Assembly (NCBI GenBank): GCA_017437785.1
Contig: JAFRXH010000072.1
Coordinates: 1-64,000, forward strand
DNA from: Lachnospiraceae bacterium
GTDB taxonomy: Bacteria; Bacillota; Clostridia; Lachnospirales; Lachnospiraceae
Direction of reading: 5' to 3'
DNA: 64,000 bases
Position numbers and translations under genes: made by a program. Each line of letters starts with the position of its first letter. Position 1 is the stretch's first letter. Under the pieces are notes generated by a model. The model made no database searches. It saw nothing but the letters and a program-made list of their open reading frames with translations, and had not been told where the DNA came from. Below are positions 27,482-36,713 of the stretch, one piece after another.

Positions 27482-28622
27482 ATTTGAAAACCTTCCCGAC
27501 CGCAGGAAAAGCGCTTCATCCAAATGGATGGTGCCGGAGGGCGTACTGCCGATGTGGGTGGCAGATATGGACTTTCCGGCGGCGCCTCAGATAATCAGGG
27601 CGATCCGGGAACGCTTAGATCACGGAGTGTTCGGTTACGATGAAGTGCCGGATGAGTGGTACGATGCGTATATAAACTGGTGGGATAAACGCCATGGCTT
27701 AAAACTGAATAAGGAAGGACTGATATTCTGCACGGGAGTGATCCCTGCAGTATCGTCCGCTGTGCGCAAATTAACGACACCGGGGGAAAAGATACTGATA
27801 CAGACTCCGGTGTATAATATTTTTTTTAACAGTACTGTAAATAACGGCTGCACTGCGCTGCAGAGTCCTCTTTGTTTTGACGGAGAGGCATACAGTATGG
27901 ACTTTGACCGTCTTGAGAGGGATATGTCGGATCCGCAGGTGAGCCTGATGATACTGTGCAATCCCCAGAATCCGGGCGGCAGGATCTGGAAGAAGGAAGA
28001 GCTGGCGGAAGTCGGACGACTGGCAAAGAAGTATTCGGTCATAGTATTTTCCGACGAGATACATTGCGATATAGTAAGGCCCGGAACGGAGTACGTACCT
28101 TTCCTGTCGGTATCGGACGAATGCAGGGAAGTGGGTATAGCGGCAATGGCGCCCACCAAAGCTTTTAACATAGCGGGACTGCATACGGCGGCGGTATATT
28201 CGGAGAATAAGACGCTGCGGCATAAGATGTGGCGCGCGCTGAATACCGATGAGGTGGCGGAGCCCAATTCATTTGCATGCGTCGCTGCGATAGCTGCATT
28301 TAACGAAGGTGCGGACTGGCTGGATGAAATGTGCGCCTATGTATTTGAAAACCGGCGTATCGCAGAGGAATACATAGCGGCAAATATACCGCAGATAAAA
28401 GCTGTGCACTCCGATGCGACTTATCTGTTATGGCTGAAGATGCCACGCTCCGGCCTGCAGGGTGATCTTAAGGATAAAACAGGGCTTTATCTTTCCGATG
28501 GCGCCGTATACGGCGCAGGCGGGGAGGAGTTTCTGCGGATGAATCTTGGCTGCAGCAGGCAGACGTTAAAGGACGGACTTAAGCGCCTTTCGGAGTACTT
28601 TAATGCTAATAAAAAGGCATAA
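27474..28622 (+). CDS. MalY/PatB-type cystathionine beta-lyase / aminotransferase
   Basis: 382 residues, fold type I PLP enzyme. The family signature is clear: MYEFENLPDRRKSASSKWMVPEGVLPMWVADMDFPAAPQI at the start, GVFGYDEVP, ILCNPQNPGGRIWKKEEL, VFSDEIHCD, and the PLP lysine K229 in APTKAFNIAGLH. Such enzymes cleave the C-S bond of cystathionine or related thioethers to give homocysteine or thiols, pyruvate and ammonia. The start overlaps the DUF3737 stop by 8 nt, a coupling that suggests functional interdependence. Which sulphur substrate is used cannot be read from the sequence. Confidence 0.92.
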   Translation: MYEFENLPDRRKSASSKWMVPEGVLPMWVADMDFPAAPQIIRAIRERLDHGVFGYDEVPDEWYDAYINWWDKRHGLKLNKEGLIFCTGVIPAVSSAVRKLTTPGEKILIQTPVYNIFFNSTVNNGCTALQSPLCFDGEAYSMDFDRLERDMSDPQVSLMILCNPQNPGGRIWKKEELAEVGRLAKKYSVIVFSDEIHCDIVRPGTEYVPFLSVSDECREVGIAAMAPTKAFNIAGLHTAAVYSENKTLRHKMWRALNTDEVAEPNSFACVAAIAAFNEGADWLDEMCAYVFENRRIAEEYIAANIPQIKAVHSDATYLLWLKMPRSGLQGDLKDKTGLYLSDGAVYGAGGEEFLRMNLGCSRQTLKDGLKRLSEYFNANKKA

Positions 28623-28658
28623 AACAGATATTGATGATCGTTGCAGTCTGGAGAGCAT

Positions 28659-30371
28659 ATGACTATTGATATTTTGGAATACAACCGCATATTCGAAGAT
28701 ATGATACTGGGGCTTGAAGCCGTTAAAAACTGGAAGAAACAGGAAGTTTTAAATGTGCTGCGGCCTATGTTCAGGGCGCTGCATGTGGCTAAGTTTAAGT
28801 GGGTATTCTTCCCCAATGAGCAGACAGAGGCCGAGCATATGGGGCGCGAAACGGATCTGTATGAAGAAGGCGTGCCCGAACTGACCAGGCCTTATGTTAC
28901 CAAGGAGTATAATACGGGCGGCAGCAGGGTGGTCTACTATTTTTATGCGGATTCCTCCAAGCCGGAGTGGGATGCGGACGACCTTGAAAAGCTGCACATG
29001 GTGGAGAAGCTGATATTTACCTATCACGGACGGTTACGCCTGGTGAACCTGGTAGAGGAGCGCACATATACGGATTACCAGTTAAATACCCGTAATCTCC
29101 GCTATATTTTGAAACTGGCAGCACAGCTGGTGTTCAGAAAAGAGATATATGATTATTGCATGGTATGCTTTAATCTAAAAGGCTTTTCGCTAGTGAACAG
29201 CAGGATAGGCAGGGATGCCGGTACGAAAGTAATGTCGCGCTTTATATGCCAGCTGGTGAACAAGCTGGAGGAACCCGGAAGCATAGGGCGTATGGGCGGC
29301 GATAATTTCGTGGGCGTTTTTAAGAAGGAAGACCTGGACAAGGTAAGGACCCACTTATCGGGTACGGGTATCGTATATAACGACGAGACGAATGAACGCG
29401 TCATGATAAGCGCTGTGGCCGGATACTATATCCCGCGGGAGTGTGATGAGATACAAAGCGAAGACGACCTGATGGACAGGGTGATCATGGCGGTGAATGT
29501 GGCAAGACACGTGCAGGATACCATGGAAGTATTCTACAGCGTTGAGCTGCAGCAGAAGCAGACAGAACAGAAGCGTATCGAGAGGCAATTCCCCGATGCG
29601 CTGCTAAAGAATGAATTCAAGGTTTATTACCAGCCCAAGGTAGATCTGAGGGATTATTCCCTGGCGGGCGCGGAGGCGCTATGCCGCTGGGTGAAGGACG
29701 GAGTGGTGCTGCCGCCTGCAGCGTTCATTCCGGTACTGGAGCAGAGCATGAACATCTGCCTGCTTGATTTCTATATGCTGGATCATGTGTGCACCGATCT
29801 GCGCCGCTGGCTGGATCAGGGAAGGGAGCCCGTAAGGGTATCGGTCAACCTTTCGAGAAGGCATCTGGGCGATATGGACCTGGTGGAACATATTATAGAG
29901 ATAATCGACAGGAACAGGATCCCGCACGGACTGATAGAGATAGAGCTTACCGAGACCACTACCGAGGTGGAGTTTGCCGACTTAAAGAGGGTGGTAAATG
30001 CACTGCAGGAAAAAGGCATTTGTACATCTGTGGATGATTTCGGGACCGGATATTCATCACTTAATCTGATAAAAGAGATCTCCTGGAATGTTTTGAAACT
30101 GGATAAGGCATTCCTTCCGGTGATGGCGCAGAGTGCGTTTTCAAACGATAATATCATGCTGCGTCATGTGATAGCCATGGCTACGGATCTGGGGCTCGAA
30201 TGCATAATCGAGGGTGTGGAGACCAAGGATCATGTGGATCTGCTGCAGGAGAATATGTGCTACATGGCGCAGGGCTATTATTTTGACAGACCGCTTCCGG
30301 TCCTGGATTTTGAGAAGAGACTTGATAAGCAAAAGGATATATACTGCGAGGGAGGCAAGAGAGAAGAATGA
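28659..30371 (+). CDS. EAL-domain c-di-GMP phosphodiesterase with degenerate GGDEF
   Basis: 570 residues, no membrane segment. The N-terminal 150 residues look like a sensor domain. A GGDEF-like domain follows whose signature reads GGDNF (RMGGDNFVGVF, near residue 212), so it is unlikely to make c-di-GMP. The C-terminal EAL domain keeps its motifs: YYQPKVDLRDYSLAGAEALCRW, SVNLSRRHL, EIELTETT, DDFGTGYSSLNLIKEISWNVLKLDKAF and IEGVET. It should hydrolyse c-di-GMP to pGpG, perhaps with GTP sensing by the degenerate domain. The ATG at 28659 is chosen over a TTG at 28641. The stop overlaps the next start (ATGA). Confidence 0.92.
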   Translation: MTIDILEYNRIFEDMILGLEAVKNWKKQEVLNVLRPMFRALHVAKFKWVFFPNEQTEAEHMGRETDLYEEGVPELTRPYVTKEYNTGGSRVVYYFYADSSKPEWDADDLEKLHMVEKLIFTYHGRLRLVNLVEERTYTDYQLNTRNLRYILKLAAQLVFRKEIYDYCMVCFNLKGFSLVNSRIGRDAGTKVMSRFICQLVNKLEEPGSIGRMGGDNFVGVFKKEDLDKVRTHLSGTGIVYNDETNERVMISAVAGYYIPRECDEIQSEDDLMDRVIMAVNVARHVQDTMEVFYSVELQQKQTEQKRIERQFPDALLKNEFKVYYQPKVDLRDYSLAGAEALCRWVKDGVVLPPAAFIPVLEQSMNICLLDFYMLDHVCTDLRRWLDQGREPVRVSVNLSRRHLGDMDLVEHIIEIIDRNRIPHGLIEIELTETTTEVEFADLKRVVNALQEKGICTSVDDFGTGYSSLNLIKEISWNVLKLDKAFLPVMAQSAFSNDNIMLRHVIAMATDLGLECIIEGVETKDHVDLLQENMCYMAQGYYFDRPLPVLDFEKRLDKQKDIYCEGGKREE

Positions 30372-30691
30372 TAAATCCTTTAGATTTCTTTAAGGTAAAG
30401 GCGGGACTGGGAAAACTGGGAGAGGAACACCCGAAGCTGTTCCCTTTCATGCAGGCTGTGAGCGCAGCCGGCGCAAAAGAAGGGACCATAGTGGAGATGA
30501 AGGTGACTACTCCGGAGGGACAGGTATTAGAGAGTAACTTAAAGCTTACGGCCAACGATATAGAGCTGTTCCGCATGATAAGGGAGATAGGAGGCGCAGC
30601 AATGGCTAAGGACGCCGCTGCACAGGCTAAGGATGCTGAAGCGCAGGCTGATGCCGCTGCCGCTCAGGGCGATGATACGGACGCAGGCTAA
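30368..30691 (+). CDS. small conserved-type protein of unknown function
   Basis: 107 residues: MINPLDFFKVKAGLGKLGEE begins a helical, charged domain with a beta-strand pair (GTIVEMKVTTPEGQVLESNLKL). The last 30 residues are an Ala/Asp/Gln-rich tail. No signal or membrane segment. It overlaps the EAL gene by 4 nt (ATGA), so it is translated with it and could modulate it. The family is not recognised. Confidence 0.7.
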   Translation: MINPLDFFKVKAGLGKLGEEHPKLFPFMQAVSAAGAKEGTIVEMKVTTPEGQVLESNLKLTANDIELFRMIREIGGAAMAKDAAAQAKDAEAQADAAAAQGDDTDAG

Positions 30692-30716
30692 TGACAGCGC
30701 TGTGCGAGGAGGGATT

Positions 30717-32192
30717 ATGAAAAAGAAGCTGGTGATGAGGATCATGTGCGGCGCTATGTGCGCTGCAATGCTGATGGGAGGCTGCGGAAAAGAAAAGCCG
30801 GATACTGACACGAAAGAGGAAGAAGAGCTTACTCCGCATAAGAAGGATGAGGAGCCTTCCGGGAGCGAAGAGAGCAATGAAGCTGCGGGGGAGGAAGTGA
30901 GCGGCGGTGACGAAACAGGGACCGCGCCCGAAGTAAGGGAAGATAATTCGTACTTTGTAACCGCAGCTGCGCAGACCGATAAAATGATCGAGGAGGCAAT
31001 GGAGCAGTATTTAAGCGGCGATCATACCGATCTGGATGCGCCGGTAGTATACAACGTGCTGTGGCTGGGATTTACACATGTTACATATGATGATCTGGAC
31101 TTTCAGATGACGGATGCCGACAGGGAGTATCTTGAAGCTGTAGCATTAAACTACGAAAAGAGCCTGGAGAGCATAACCCATAACAATCTGGATATAAACG
31201 TTGATCTGCATTTTGTGGATGATGAGACAGAGCTTACGCAGGCGGACGGTGATGACTGGCTGTTCCTGTCGCAGGAGTCGGCTCAGCCATACATAGATAA
31301 ATATGTGGCCGGTAAGGATATCGACACGGTACTTACCACCGTTCAGACCGACGGAGAAGAAAACGCACAGAGAAACGCTGACAAAGACGGCTACGGGATC
31401 AATTATGTGATGCTGGGACTTGAGACCGCAGGATTGTCTTCGGGCAGGGGTTATTCCACTTTTGATCTGAATATGCCTAAGGAGGGAACCATGCCGCTTG
31501 AGGATCCCGCGGTGCCGTCACTGTATGCCACCGCTGTAGCAGTTCATGAGTGGATGCATCAGCTTGAGGATATCAGGAATATCCTGGGTATTGAATATCC
31601 CAACACGCACGCATACATGGGACCCGATCAGTTCCCCGGATATACGCAGTATACAGCGGATGAAAATGATTACGACTTCTTTGAATTCTATAAGCTTGTA
31701 CTGACCGGCGAGCTGCCTTATGACACCGGCAGCGGAATAGGGTATGTAGGTATGTATCCTAAGATGTGGCCGCTTATTAAGAGCAGTGTTTATAACATGG
31801 GCAGCTTTACCATTAAGGCTGCCGACGGATCGGGATACTTATGTGCACAGGAGGGTGATGTCAGCCTTACACTTGCGGACAAGCCCTGCGTATGGAATAT
31901 ACGTTACACTTCGGAAGGAAGATTTACGCTGGTGCCTAAGGAGTTCCCGGATAAGCTGATCGACCTTGGAAATGCATGGGATAATGAAGGCAATACGATA
32001 GGCATATGGATATATACGGGATATGCCGATGCGCAGAGCTGGCATCTGCCCGGTAACGCCGATGGCAGTTATTCCATTCAGACGCCTTACGAGAGCGGGC
32101 GCGTACTCACTGCACAGAAAGGGACGCAGGCGCTTTTATGCAGCCCCGGAGCGGAAGGCGTGCAGAACTGGATGTTCGAGCCGGTACAATGA
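30717..32192 (+). CDS. HExxH lipoprotein with ricin-like C-terminal domain
   Basis: 491 residues. A lipoprotein signal (MKKKLVMRIMCGAMCAAMLMGGCGKE) is followed by an acidic spacer and a catalytic-looking domain with HEWMH (H277-H281) inside VAVHEWMHQLEDIRNILGIEYPNTHAYMG. That is the zinc-binding pattern of many metallopeptidases; a third ligand is not obvious. From about residue 360 the sequence reads like a ricin-type beta-trefoil (IKAADGSGYLCAQ, CVWNIRYTSEGRFTLVP, AQSWHLPGNADGSYSIQT, VQNWMFEPVQ) that would bind carbohydrate. It would be a membrane-tethered, exported protease targeted to a glycan or glycoprotein. GAGGAGGG precedes the ATG. The terminator follows 14 bp after the stop. Confidence 0.78.
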   Translation: MKKKLVMRIMCGAMCAAMLMGGCGKEKPDTDTKEEEELTPHKKDEEPSGSEESNEAAGEEVSGGDETGTAPEVREDNSYFVTAAAQTDKMIEEAMEQYLSGDHTDLDAPVVYNVLWLGFTHVTYDDLDFQMTDADREYLEAVALNYEKSLESITHNNLDINVDLHFVDDETELTQADGDDWLFLSQESAQPYIDKYVAGKDIDTVLTTVQTDGEENAQRNADKDGYGINYVMLGLETAGLSSGRGYSTFDLNMPKEGTMPLEDPAVPSLYATAVAVHEWMHQLEDIRNILGIEYPNTHAYMGPDQFPGYTQYTADENDYDFFEFYKLVLTGELPYDTGSGIGYVGMYPKMWPLIKSSVYNMGSFTIKAADGSGYLCAQEGDVSLTLADKPCVWNIRYTSEGRFTLVPKEFPDKLIDLGNAWDNEGNTIGIWIYTGYADAQSWHLPGNADGSYSIQTPYESGRVLTAQKGTQALLCSPGAEGVQNWMFEPVQ

Positions 32193-32206
32193 GTTTGAAT
32201 TTATAC

Positions 32207-32242
32207 CATCTGCGAATGCACTGCATTCGCAGATGTTTTTTT
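32207..32242 (+). terminator. Rho-independent terminator
   Basis: Near-perfect palindrome CATCTGCGAATGCA / TGCATTCGCAGATG (32207-32234) followed by seven T. It ends the EAL/small protein/HExxH transcript. Confidence 0.88.
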
Positions 32243-32290
32243 ATGCAAACAGATCCGCATGAAAGTGATAATTCCTCGAATGCAGAAAAT

Positions 32291-32338
32291 ATATTTTACA
32301 AAATATAGATTGACAAAATATATAAACCGTGAGATAAT
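32291..32338 (+). promoter_or_regulatory. promoter with upstream palindrome, before flavodoxin
   Basis: TTGACA (32310-32315), 17 bp, GATAAT (32333-32338). A palindrome ATATTTT-ac-AAAATAT (32291-32306) sits 3 bp before the -35 and could be an operator. The transcript would carry a leader of about 115 nt before the flavodoxin ATG; I see no known riboswitch in it. Confidence 0.7.
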
Positions 32339-32462
32339 CACCATAGCAAGAGTTAAAAGAGCCGGAGTCGGAAATATACAGGAGCGCATTTAATGTGCCG
32401 GCGAGTCGTGAGAAAAAAGAAGTCATAGGCTTCGGTGAGTTAAAATGCAGGAGGTATGAGTG

Positions 32463-32885
32463 ATGAAGGTAGCTGTAAGATATTATACCAAAACCGGAAA
32501 TACGAAAAAGCTTGCGGAAGCTGTAGCTGCAGAGCTTGGCGTACAAGCGCAGCCTATCAGCGCAGCGGTCGACGAAAAAGTTGACATCCTGTTTCTGGGA
32601 AATTCCTATTATGCGTTTAACATAGATCCGGAAGTACGGGATTTTGTCAGATCGCTCGATAAGGAAAAGGTCGGATGTATCGTGAATTTCGGATCGGCGG
32701 CCATGCTGAATTCCACATATAAGAAAGTGAAGGCTGAGGCTGATAAGGCCGGTATCCCGATGAGTGAGAAGGAATTCCACTGCAGGGGTGAGTTCAAGGG
32801 GATCCACAAGGGGCGTCCCAACGCGGAAGACCTGAAAGCGGCAGCCGCATTTGCAAAAATGATCGTAAGCGGGAAGAGCAGTTGA
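32463..32885 (+). CDS. flavodoxin-family protein
   Basis: 140 residues with the flavodoxin fold. The phosphate-binding loop is YTKTGNTKKLAEAVA at residues 8-22, and FLGNSYYAFNIDPEVRDFV and IVNFGSAAMLNSTYKKVKAEA follow as the later FMN-contact segments. It would carry electrons at low potential, or act as a small NAD(P)H:FMN-linked reductase partner. It lies alone between a terminator and a new promoter. AGGAGG at 32449-32454 is 8 nt before the ATG at 32463, better than the in-frame GTG at 32460. Confidence 0.88.
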   Translation: MKVAVRYYTKTGNTKKLAEAVAAELGVQAQPISAAVDEKVDILFLGNSYYAFNIDPEVRDFVRSLDKEKVGCIVNFGSAAMLNSTYKKVKAEADKAGIPMSEKEFHCRGEFKGIHKGRPNAEDLKAAAAFAKMIVSGKSS

Positions 32886-32897
32886 TCCGGTTGATTA

Positions 32898-32926
32898 TTG
32901 AATATTTCTCCGATTTCGGGCATAAT
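32898..32926 (+). promoter_or_regulatory. promoter of the two-gene sensor system
   Basis: TTGAAT (32898-32903), 17-bp spacer, CATAAT (32921-32926). It gives a very short leader before the TTG start at 32945. Confidence 0.65.
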
Positions 32927-32944
32927 GAGTGAAAAGAGGCTATA

Positions 32945-34639
32945 TTGAGTGTACAGCGGTATCATTACATGAACGGAATCCGGCAGAAAAAGAATACGCA
33001 GCTCTTTATACTGGCATTTGTAGCTGCCGGTTTTATCCATGTACTCGAAGTGGCCAGCCACAATATCCCCGAACCAAGCTATACGGTAGTAACTTTTTTC
33101 TTCTGTCTGGTATTCATCATATATCCCGTGATGCTCATATTCTGGATACAGTCTGTTCACGCCAGGCTGCTGCCATCCGCATCCAGGAGATATATGATAG
33201 CCACGGCAACGCTGATGATACTTTATCTATGCCTGCGGGCTTTCAGATACCGTTTTACGGAAAATGATATAGGTTTAAGATACGGCTGGTATGCATACTA
33301 TGTGCCTATGACGCTTATGGCAACACTTTTTTTATGTGTCTGCATCCGTATGGGCAGGGGCAGGAAGAAGCGCGGGGATGAGAGGCTTCTTCTTATACCC
33401 GGCATAATGCTGGCAATGATCGTAATGACCAATGACCTGCATCATTTTGTTTTTGTTCCCAAACCAGAAACCGAGCATTTTATCGGAAGCGGCGGCACTT
33501 ATACATATACGCCGCTTTTTTATCTGATCTATGCATGGATAATCCTTACGGTCATCGCAGGCGTGATAATCCTGTTAAGGGAGAGCGGGCGCGGCGAAGG
33601 CTTTAAGAAGATGCTGCCGGTGATCATAGTCATTGTTGTCTGGATGATGCTCCTGCAGCTTCATAACCTTAAGCGCCTGTTCGAATTCATACCGCCTTAT
33701 GAAACGCCGGAGGCGAATATCTTTGCCATCGTGGCCATCTTCGAGATCTGTATCCGTGAGCATCTTATCCCTCATAATGAAAACTACGCCGGCTTTTTCT
33801 CCAAGCTGCCGATGCCTGTTATGATAACAGACATAAGTCTTAAGCCTGTGCATCATTCGGCAAATATCATAGAGGCTGCTGAAGATCAGCTGAAAGCAGC
33901 TATCGACGAGCCTGTTTATATACAGCCCGATAAGAAGCTCATGGCCAGGAAGATACGCGGCGGTTACGCCTTCTGGATCGAAGACGAGAGTGCGGTACAC
34001 AGCGCCAACGAAAGGCTGAAGGAAGCCAATGAACTGCTGGAGAGCGAAAATACCCTGATCGAATATGAGAATAAGCAGAAGGAAGAAAACGCCTATCTGA
34101 GCTCGCGCCATCATATCTATCATGAGATAGCAGAGAAGATGTATCCCTATCAGACCAGGATCAAACAGCTGCTGGATGAAGCCAAGCCCGGTGAAGCGGA
34201 CTTTATGGAGCGTATTGCTTATATCTCTGTGCTTAATGCCTATGTAAAGCGTAAGACCAACTTCCTGCTGCTGGCGTCGGGAGCGGATAAGACAGATTTA
34301 AACGAGCTGCAGCTGGCCGTATCCGAATCGGGAAGATATCTTTCCTATGTGGGCGTAAAAACATCCGTGGATGAGAGCGGCTTTGCGGGAAAAGACGGCG
34401 CTGCGCATAGGGACGCGGAAAGCGTGACAGCGCTTTATGACAGCTTTGAACTGATAGCGGAGCAGCTGATAGGAAAAGCCTCACTTCTGATGGTGTCCTA
34501 TGCAGATGAGGGACTTAAGCTGGCGACGGATATGAAAGAAGATCCGGACCTTTCCGGCCCGCTGCTTAAGGCGCAGATCAAAAAGAGCGAAGGAATAATG
34601 TATATCACTATCCCTCTTCAGAAAGGGGGTGAGCAGTGA
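32945..34639 (+). CDS. seven-helix sensor protein of a split histidine kinase
   Basis: 564 residues. The first ~265 residues contain about seven membrane helices, as in histidine-kinase N-terminal 7TM domains (LFILAFVAAGFIHVLEVASHN, VVTFFFCLVFIIYPVMLIFWIQ, and so on). A PAS-like region, a coiled coil (SANERLKEANELLESENTLIEYENKQKEEN) and a dimerisation-like region with candidate histidines (SSRHHIYHEIAEKMYPYQTRI) follow. The C-terminal part lacks the N, G1 and G2 boxes of an ATPase. The start is a TTG with AAAAGAGG 5 nt upstream. The stop overlaps the next start by 1 nt, and that gene does carry an HATPase domain, so the two probably act as one receptor. Confidence 0.78.
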   Translation: MSVQRYHYMNGIRQKKNTQLFILAFVAAGFIHVLEVASHNIPEPSYTVVTFFFCLVFIIYPVMLIFWIQSVHARLLPSASRRYMIATATLMILYLCLRAFRYRFTENDIGLRYGWYAYYVPMTLMATLFLCVCIRMGRGRKKRGDERLLLIPGIMLAMIVMTNDLHHFVFVPKPETEHFIGSGGTYTYTPLFYLIYAWIILTVIAGVIILLRESGRGEGFKKMLPVIIVIVVWMMLLQLHNLKRLFEFIPPYETPEANIFAIVAIFEICIREHLIPHNENYAGFFSKLPMPVMITDISLKPVHHSANIIEAAEDQLKAAIDEPVYIQPDKKLMARKIRGGYAFWIEDESAVHSANERLKEANELLESENTLIEYENKQKEENAYLSSRHHIYHEIAEKMYPYQTRIKQLLDEAKPGEADFMERIAYISVLNAYVKRKTNFLLLASGADKTDLNELQLAVSESGRYLSYVGVKTSVDESGFAGKDGAAHRDAESVTALYDSFELIAEQLIGKASLLMVSYADEGLKLATDMKEDPDLSGPLLKAQIKKSEGIMYITIPLQKGGEQ

Positions 34640-35919
34640 TGAGCGTGATGCAGGCACTGTGTTCCTCCGGGAAAGAAGCGCTTCTGGTGAGCGTGATGCT
34701 GCTTATCCTGCTGCTGGCATTCATACTGCTGGCGTTGCGGCGGCTTAAGCGCAAGGGCTTATTTGCGGCTCTGGCATTTGCGCAGTTTGTACTGCTCTTT
34801 ATTATGTTCTTTCTGATGCTGGACGGTATATTTCATTATGACGATCCGTTAAAGCCCAGGACATGGCCTGTAGCAGTCACTGCCTTTATGAGTCTGCCTG
34901 TGGCTGTAATAGTGGGCTTTGAGATAATATCAGCGCTTTATCTGGCTGTGGGATTTTACAGATTGAGGCGTTACCGTAAGGAAAACCTGACACAATGGGC
35001 TGTTAAGGAGGCCATAGACCTGCTGCCTGCCGGCGTTGCCTTTGCAGGGGAAGACGGAAAGGTGGTGCTGGCAAATCTAGCGATGAACGAGCTGTACCGG
35101 CAGATGAGCGCAAAGAGCCTGCTGGACATCGCTCCGCTGGCAGAGATAGCGGACAGGACGGAAGAAGGGGATGATGATAAACTTAAGGGAGTATACAGGG
35201 ATGGGGATTCTGTGTGGCAGTTCACCAAACAGAACATAGAGGAGAACGGGGCGGAATATACGCAGCTGACGGCAACGGATATAAGCGAGCAGGCAGCGAT
35301 CAATGAGGAGCTTAAGGATAAGAACAGCAGACTTATGCAGATACGTGCGCGTCTGGAGATCTATAACCGTAACGCAGAGCAGATCATCATCTCCAGAGAG
35401 CTGTTAAATGCCAGGATGCAGGTGCATAACGAGACCGGGCATGTGCTGCTGGCGAGCCGCAGGTATATGGACAAGCCCGGTTCTGTAGATGAGACGGCGC
35501 TCTTGAATACCTTAAAGGTGACCAATACTTATCTGCTGCGTGAATATGAGGAAGATGATACGCAGCGCGATCCCTTAAGCGAAGCGATAGAGATGGCAAA
35601 GGCCATAGGCGTAAGTGTGAGCTTCACCGGTATAATACCCGCGGAAGGATCGCCCAGGAATATACTCTCGGTGGCCATAAATGAATGTGCAACCAATACC
35701 CGGAAACATGCGAATGGGGACGAACTTAAGGTGGATGTGCGGGAAGAGGAAGGATTCATAAGCTTTAGTGTGAGCAGCAACGGTGAAAGACCGAAGAAAA
35801 AAATAAACGAGACGGGCGGTCTGCATACGCTGCGCACGGTTGCGGAGAATGCCGGCGGCAGCATGAAGATAAGTGCGGAAGAGGAGTTCCGCATAGATAT
35901 CAGCATACCCGTGGCGTGA
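34639..35919 (+). CDS. sensor histidine kinase with HATPase domain
   Basis: 426 residues. Three N-terminal membrane helices (about 14-33, 42-64, 78-103), a PAS-like domain (AIDLLPAGVAFAGEDGKVVLANLAMNELYRQM), a coiled coil, a likely phospho-acceptor region (LNARMQVHNETGHVLLASRRYM), and a C-terminal HATPase with N-box SVAINECATNTRKHANG and a short C-terminal G-box (NETGGLHTLRTVAENAGG). The ATPase resembles the LytS/DesK/NarX group that pairs with LuxR-type regulators. AGGGGGTGA sits 8-9 nt before the ATG. The response regulator begins 31 bp after its stop. Confidence 0.85.
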   Translation: MSVMQALCSSGKEALLVSVMLLILLLAFILLALRRLKRKGLFAALAFAQFVLLFIMFFLMLDGIFHYDDPLKPRTWPVAVTAFMSLPVAVIVGFEIISALYLAVGFYRLRRYRKENLTQWAVKEAIDLLPAGVAFAGEDGKVVLANLAMNELYRQMSAKSLLDIAPLAEIADRTEEGDDDKLKGVYRDGDSVWQFTKQNIEENGAEYTQLTATDISEQAAINEELKDKNSRLMQIRARLEIYNRNAEQIIISRELLNARMQVHNETGHVLLASRRYMDKPGSVDETALLNTLKVTNTYLLREYEEDDTQRDPLSEAIEMAKAIGVSVSFTGIIPAEGSPRNILSVAINECATNTRKHANGDELKVDVREEEGFISFSVSSNGERPKKKINETGGLHTLRTVAENAGGSMKISAEEEFRIDISIPVA

Positions 35920-35950
35920 TCGGGGATCTTTTTTGGAAAGGGGAATAAAC

Positions 35951-36598
35951 GTGAGCAACAAGATCAAGGTAGTCATAGCAGACGATCAGTATGTGGCCCG
36001 GGGTTTTTTTGAGCTGCATGTGAAGATGGCTGCGGATTATGAACTGGTGGCATCGTTATCTGCGGCAGAACAGGCAGTGGAATACTGCAGGAGAAACAGC
36101 GTGGATCTGGTCATTCTGGATGTGATGATGAAGCACGGGCTGGATGGCCTTACCTGTGCGGAGACCATAAAGAATAATAACCCCAAGATAAAGGTGATAC
36201 TTGCCACTTCTACGGCTGAGTACCAGTGGATAGAGAAGGCAGAGCAGGCCGGTATAGAGAGCTTCTGGTTTAAGGAATATGATGAGCGCTCCCTGCTTGA
36301 AGTGATGGATCGCACCATGAAGGGAGAACATGTATATCCGGGAACGCAGCCGGACCCGGAGCTGGGAGATGCAAAGAAATCCGAGCTCAGCGAACGGGAG
36401 CTGGAGATATTACGTGAGCTTACCACGAACCGTTCAAACGAAGAGATAGCCGAACGCTATTGTATATCGGTAAATACCGTCAAACGCCATATCCAGAACA
36501 TGCTGGTCAAGACCGGATATACCAACCGCCTGGAGCTGGCGGTCAACGCCAAGGCCCTGGGTCTGGTAGTCCATGATGATGACAGGAAGAAGGGGTGA
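35951..36598 (+). CDS. NarL/FixJ-type response regulator (copy 1)
   Basis: 215 residues. Receiver domain with VVIADDQYVARGFFE, acceptor Asp in DLVILDVMMKHGLDG and the conserved Lys in FWFKEYDE, then a LuxR-type HTH (LSERELEILRELTTNRSNEEIAERYCISVNTVKRHIQNML). It is the obvious partner of the two-gene kinase upstream. GTG at 35951 is chosen because AAGGGG lies 8 nt before it. A near-identical paralogue lies at 37337-37981; the recognition helices differ (NTVKRHI here, STVKQNI there), so targets may differ. Confidence 0.9.
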   Translation: MSNKIKVVIADDQYVARGFFELHVKMAADYELVASLSAAEQAVEYCRRNSVDLVILDVMMKHGLDGLTCAETIKNNNPKIKVILATSTAEYQWIEKAEQAGIESFWFKEYDERSLLEVMDRTMKGEHVYPGTQPDPELGDAKKSELSERELEILRELTTNRSNEEIAERYCISVNTVKRHIQNMLVKTGYTNRLELAVNAKALGLVVHDDDRKKG

Positions 36599-36713
36599 TA
36601 TGGCGGGAAGTATGATGGCATTGCTGCATAATTATTCGATTAAATATGGTGCGAAGTTTCGGCAGGTATATTATAATTGTAATGTATAACTGATACTTGA
36701 TGGAGGGATAGAG

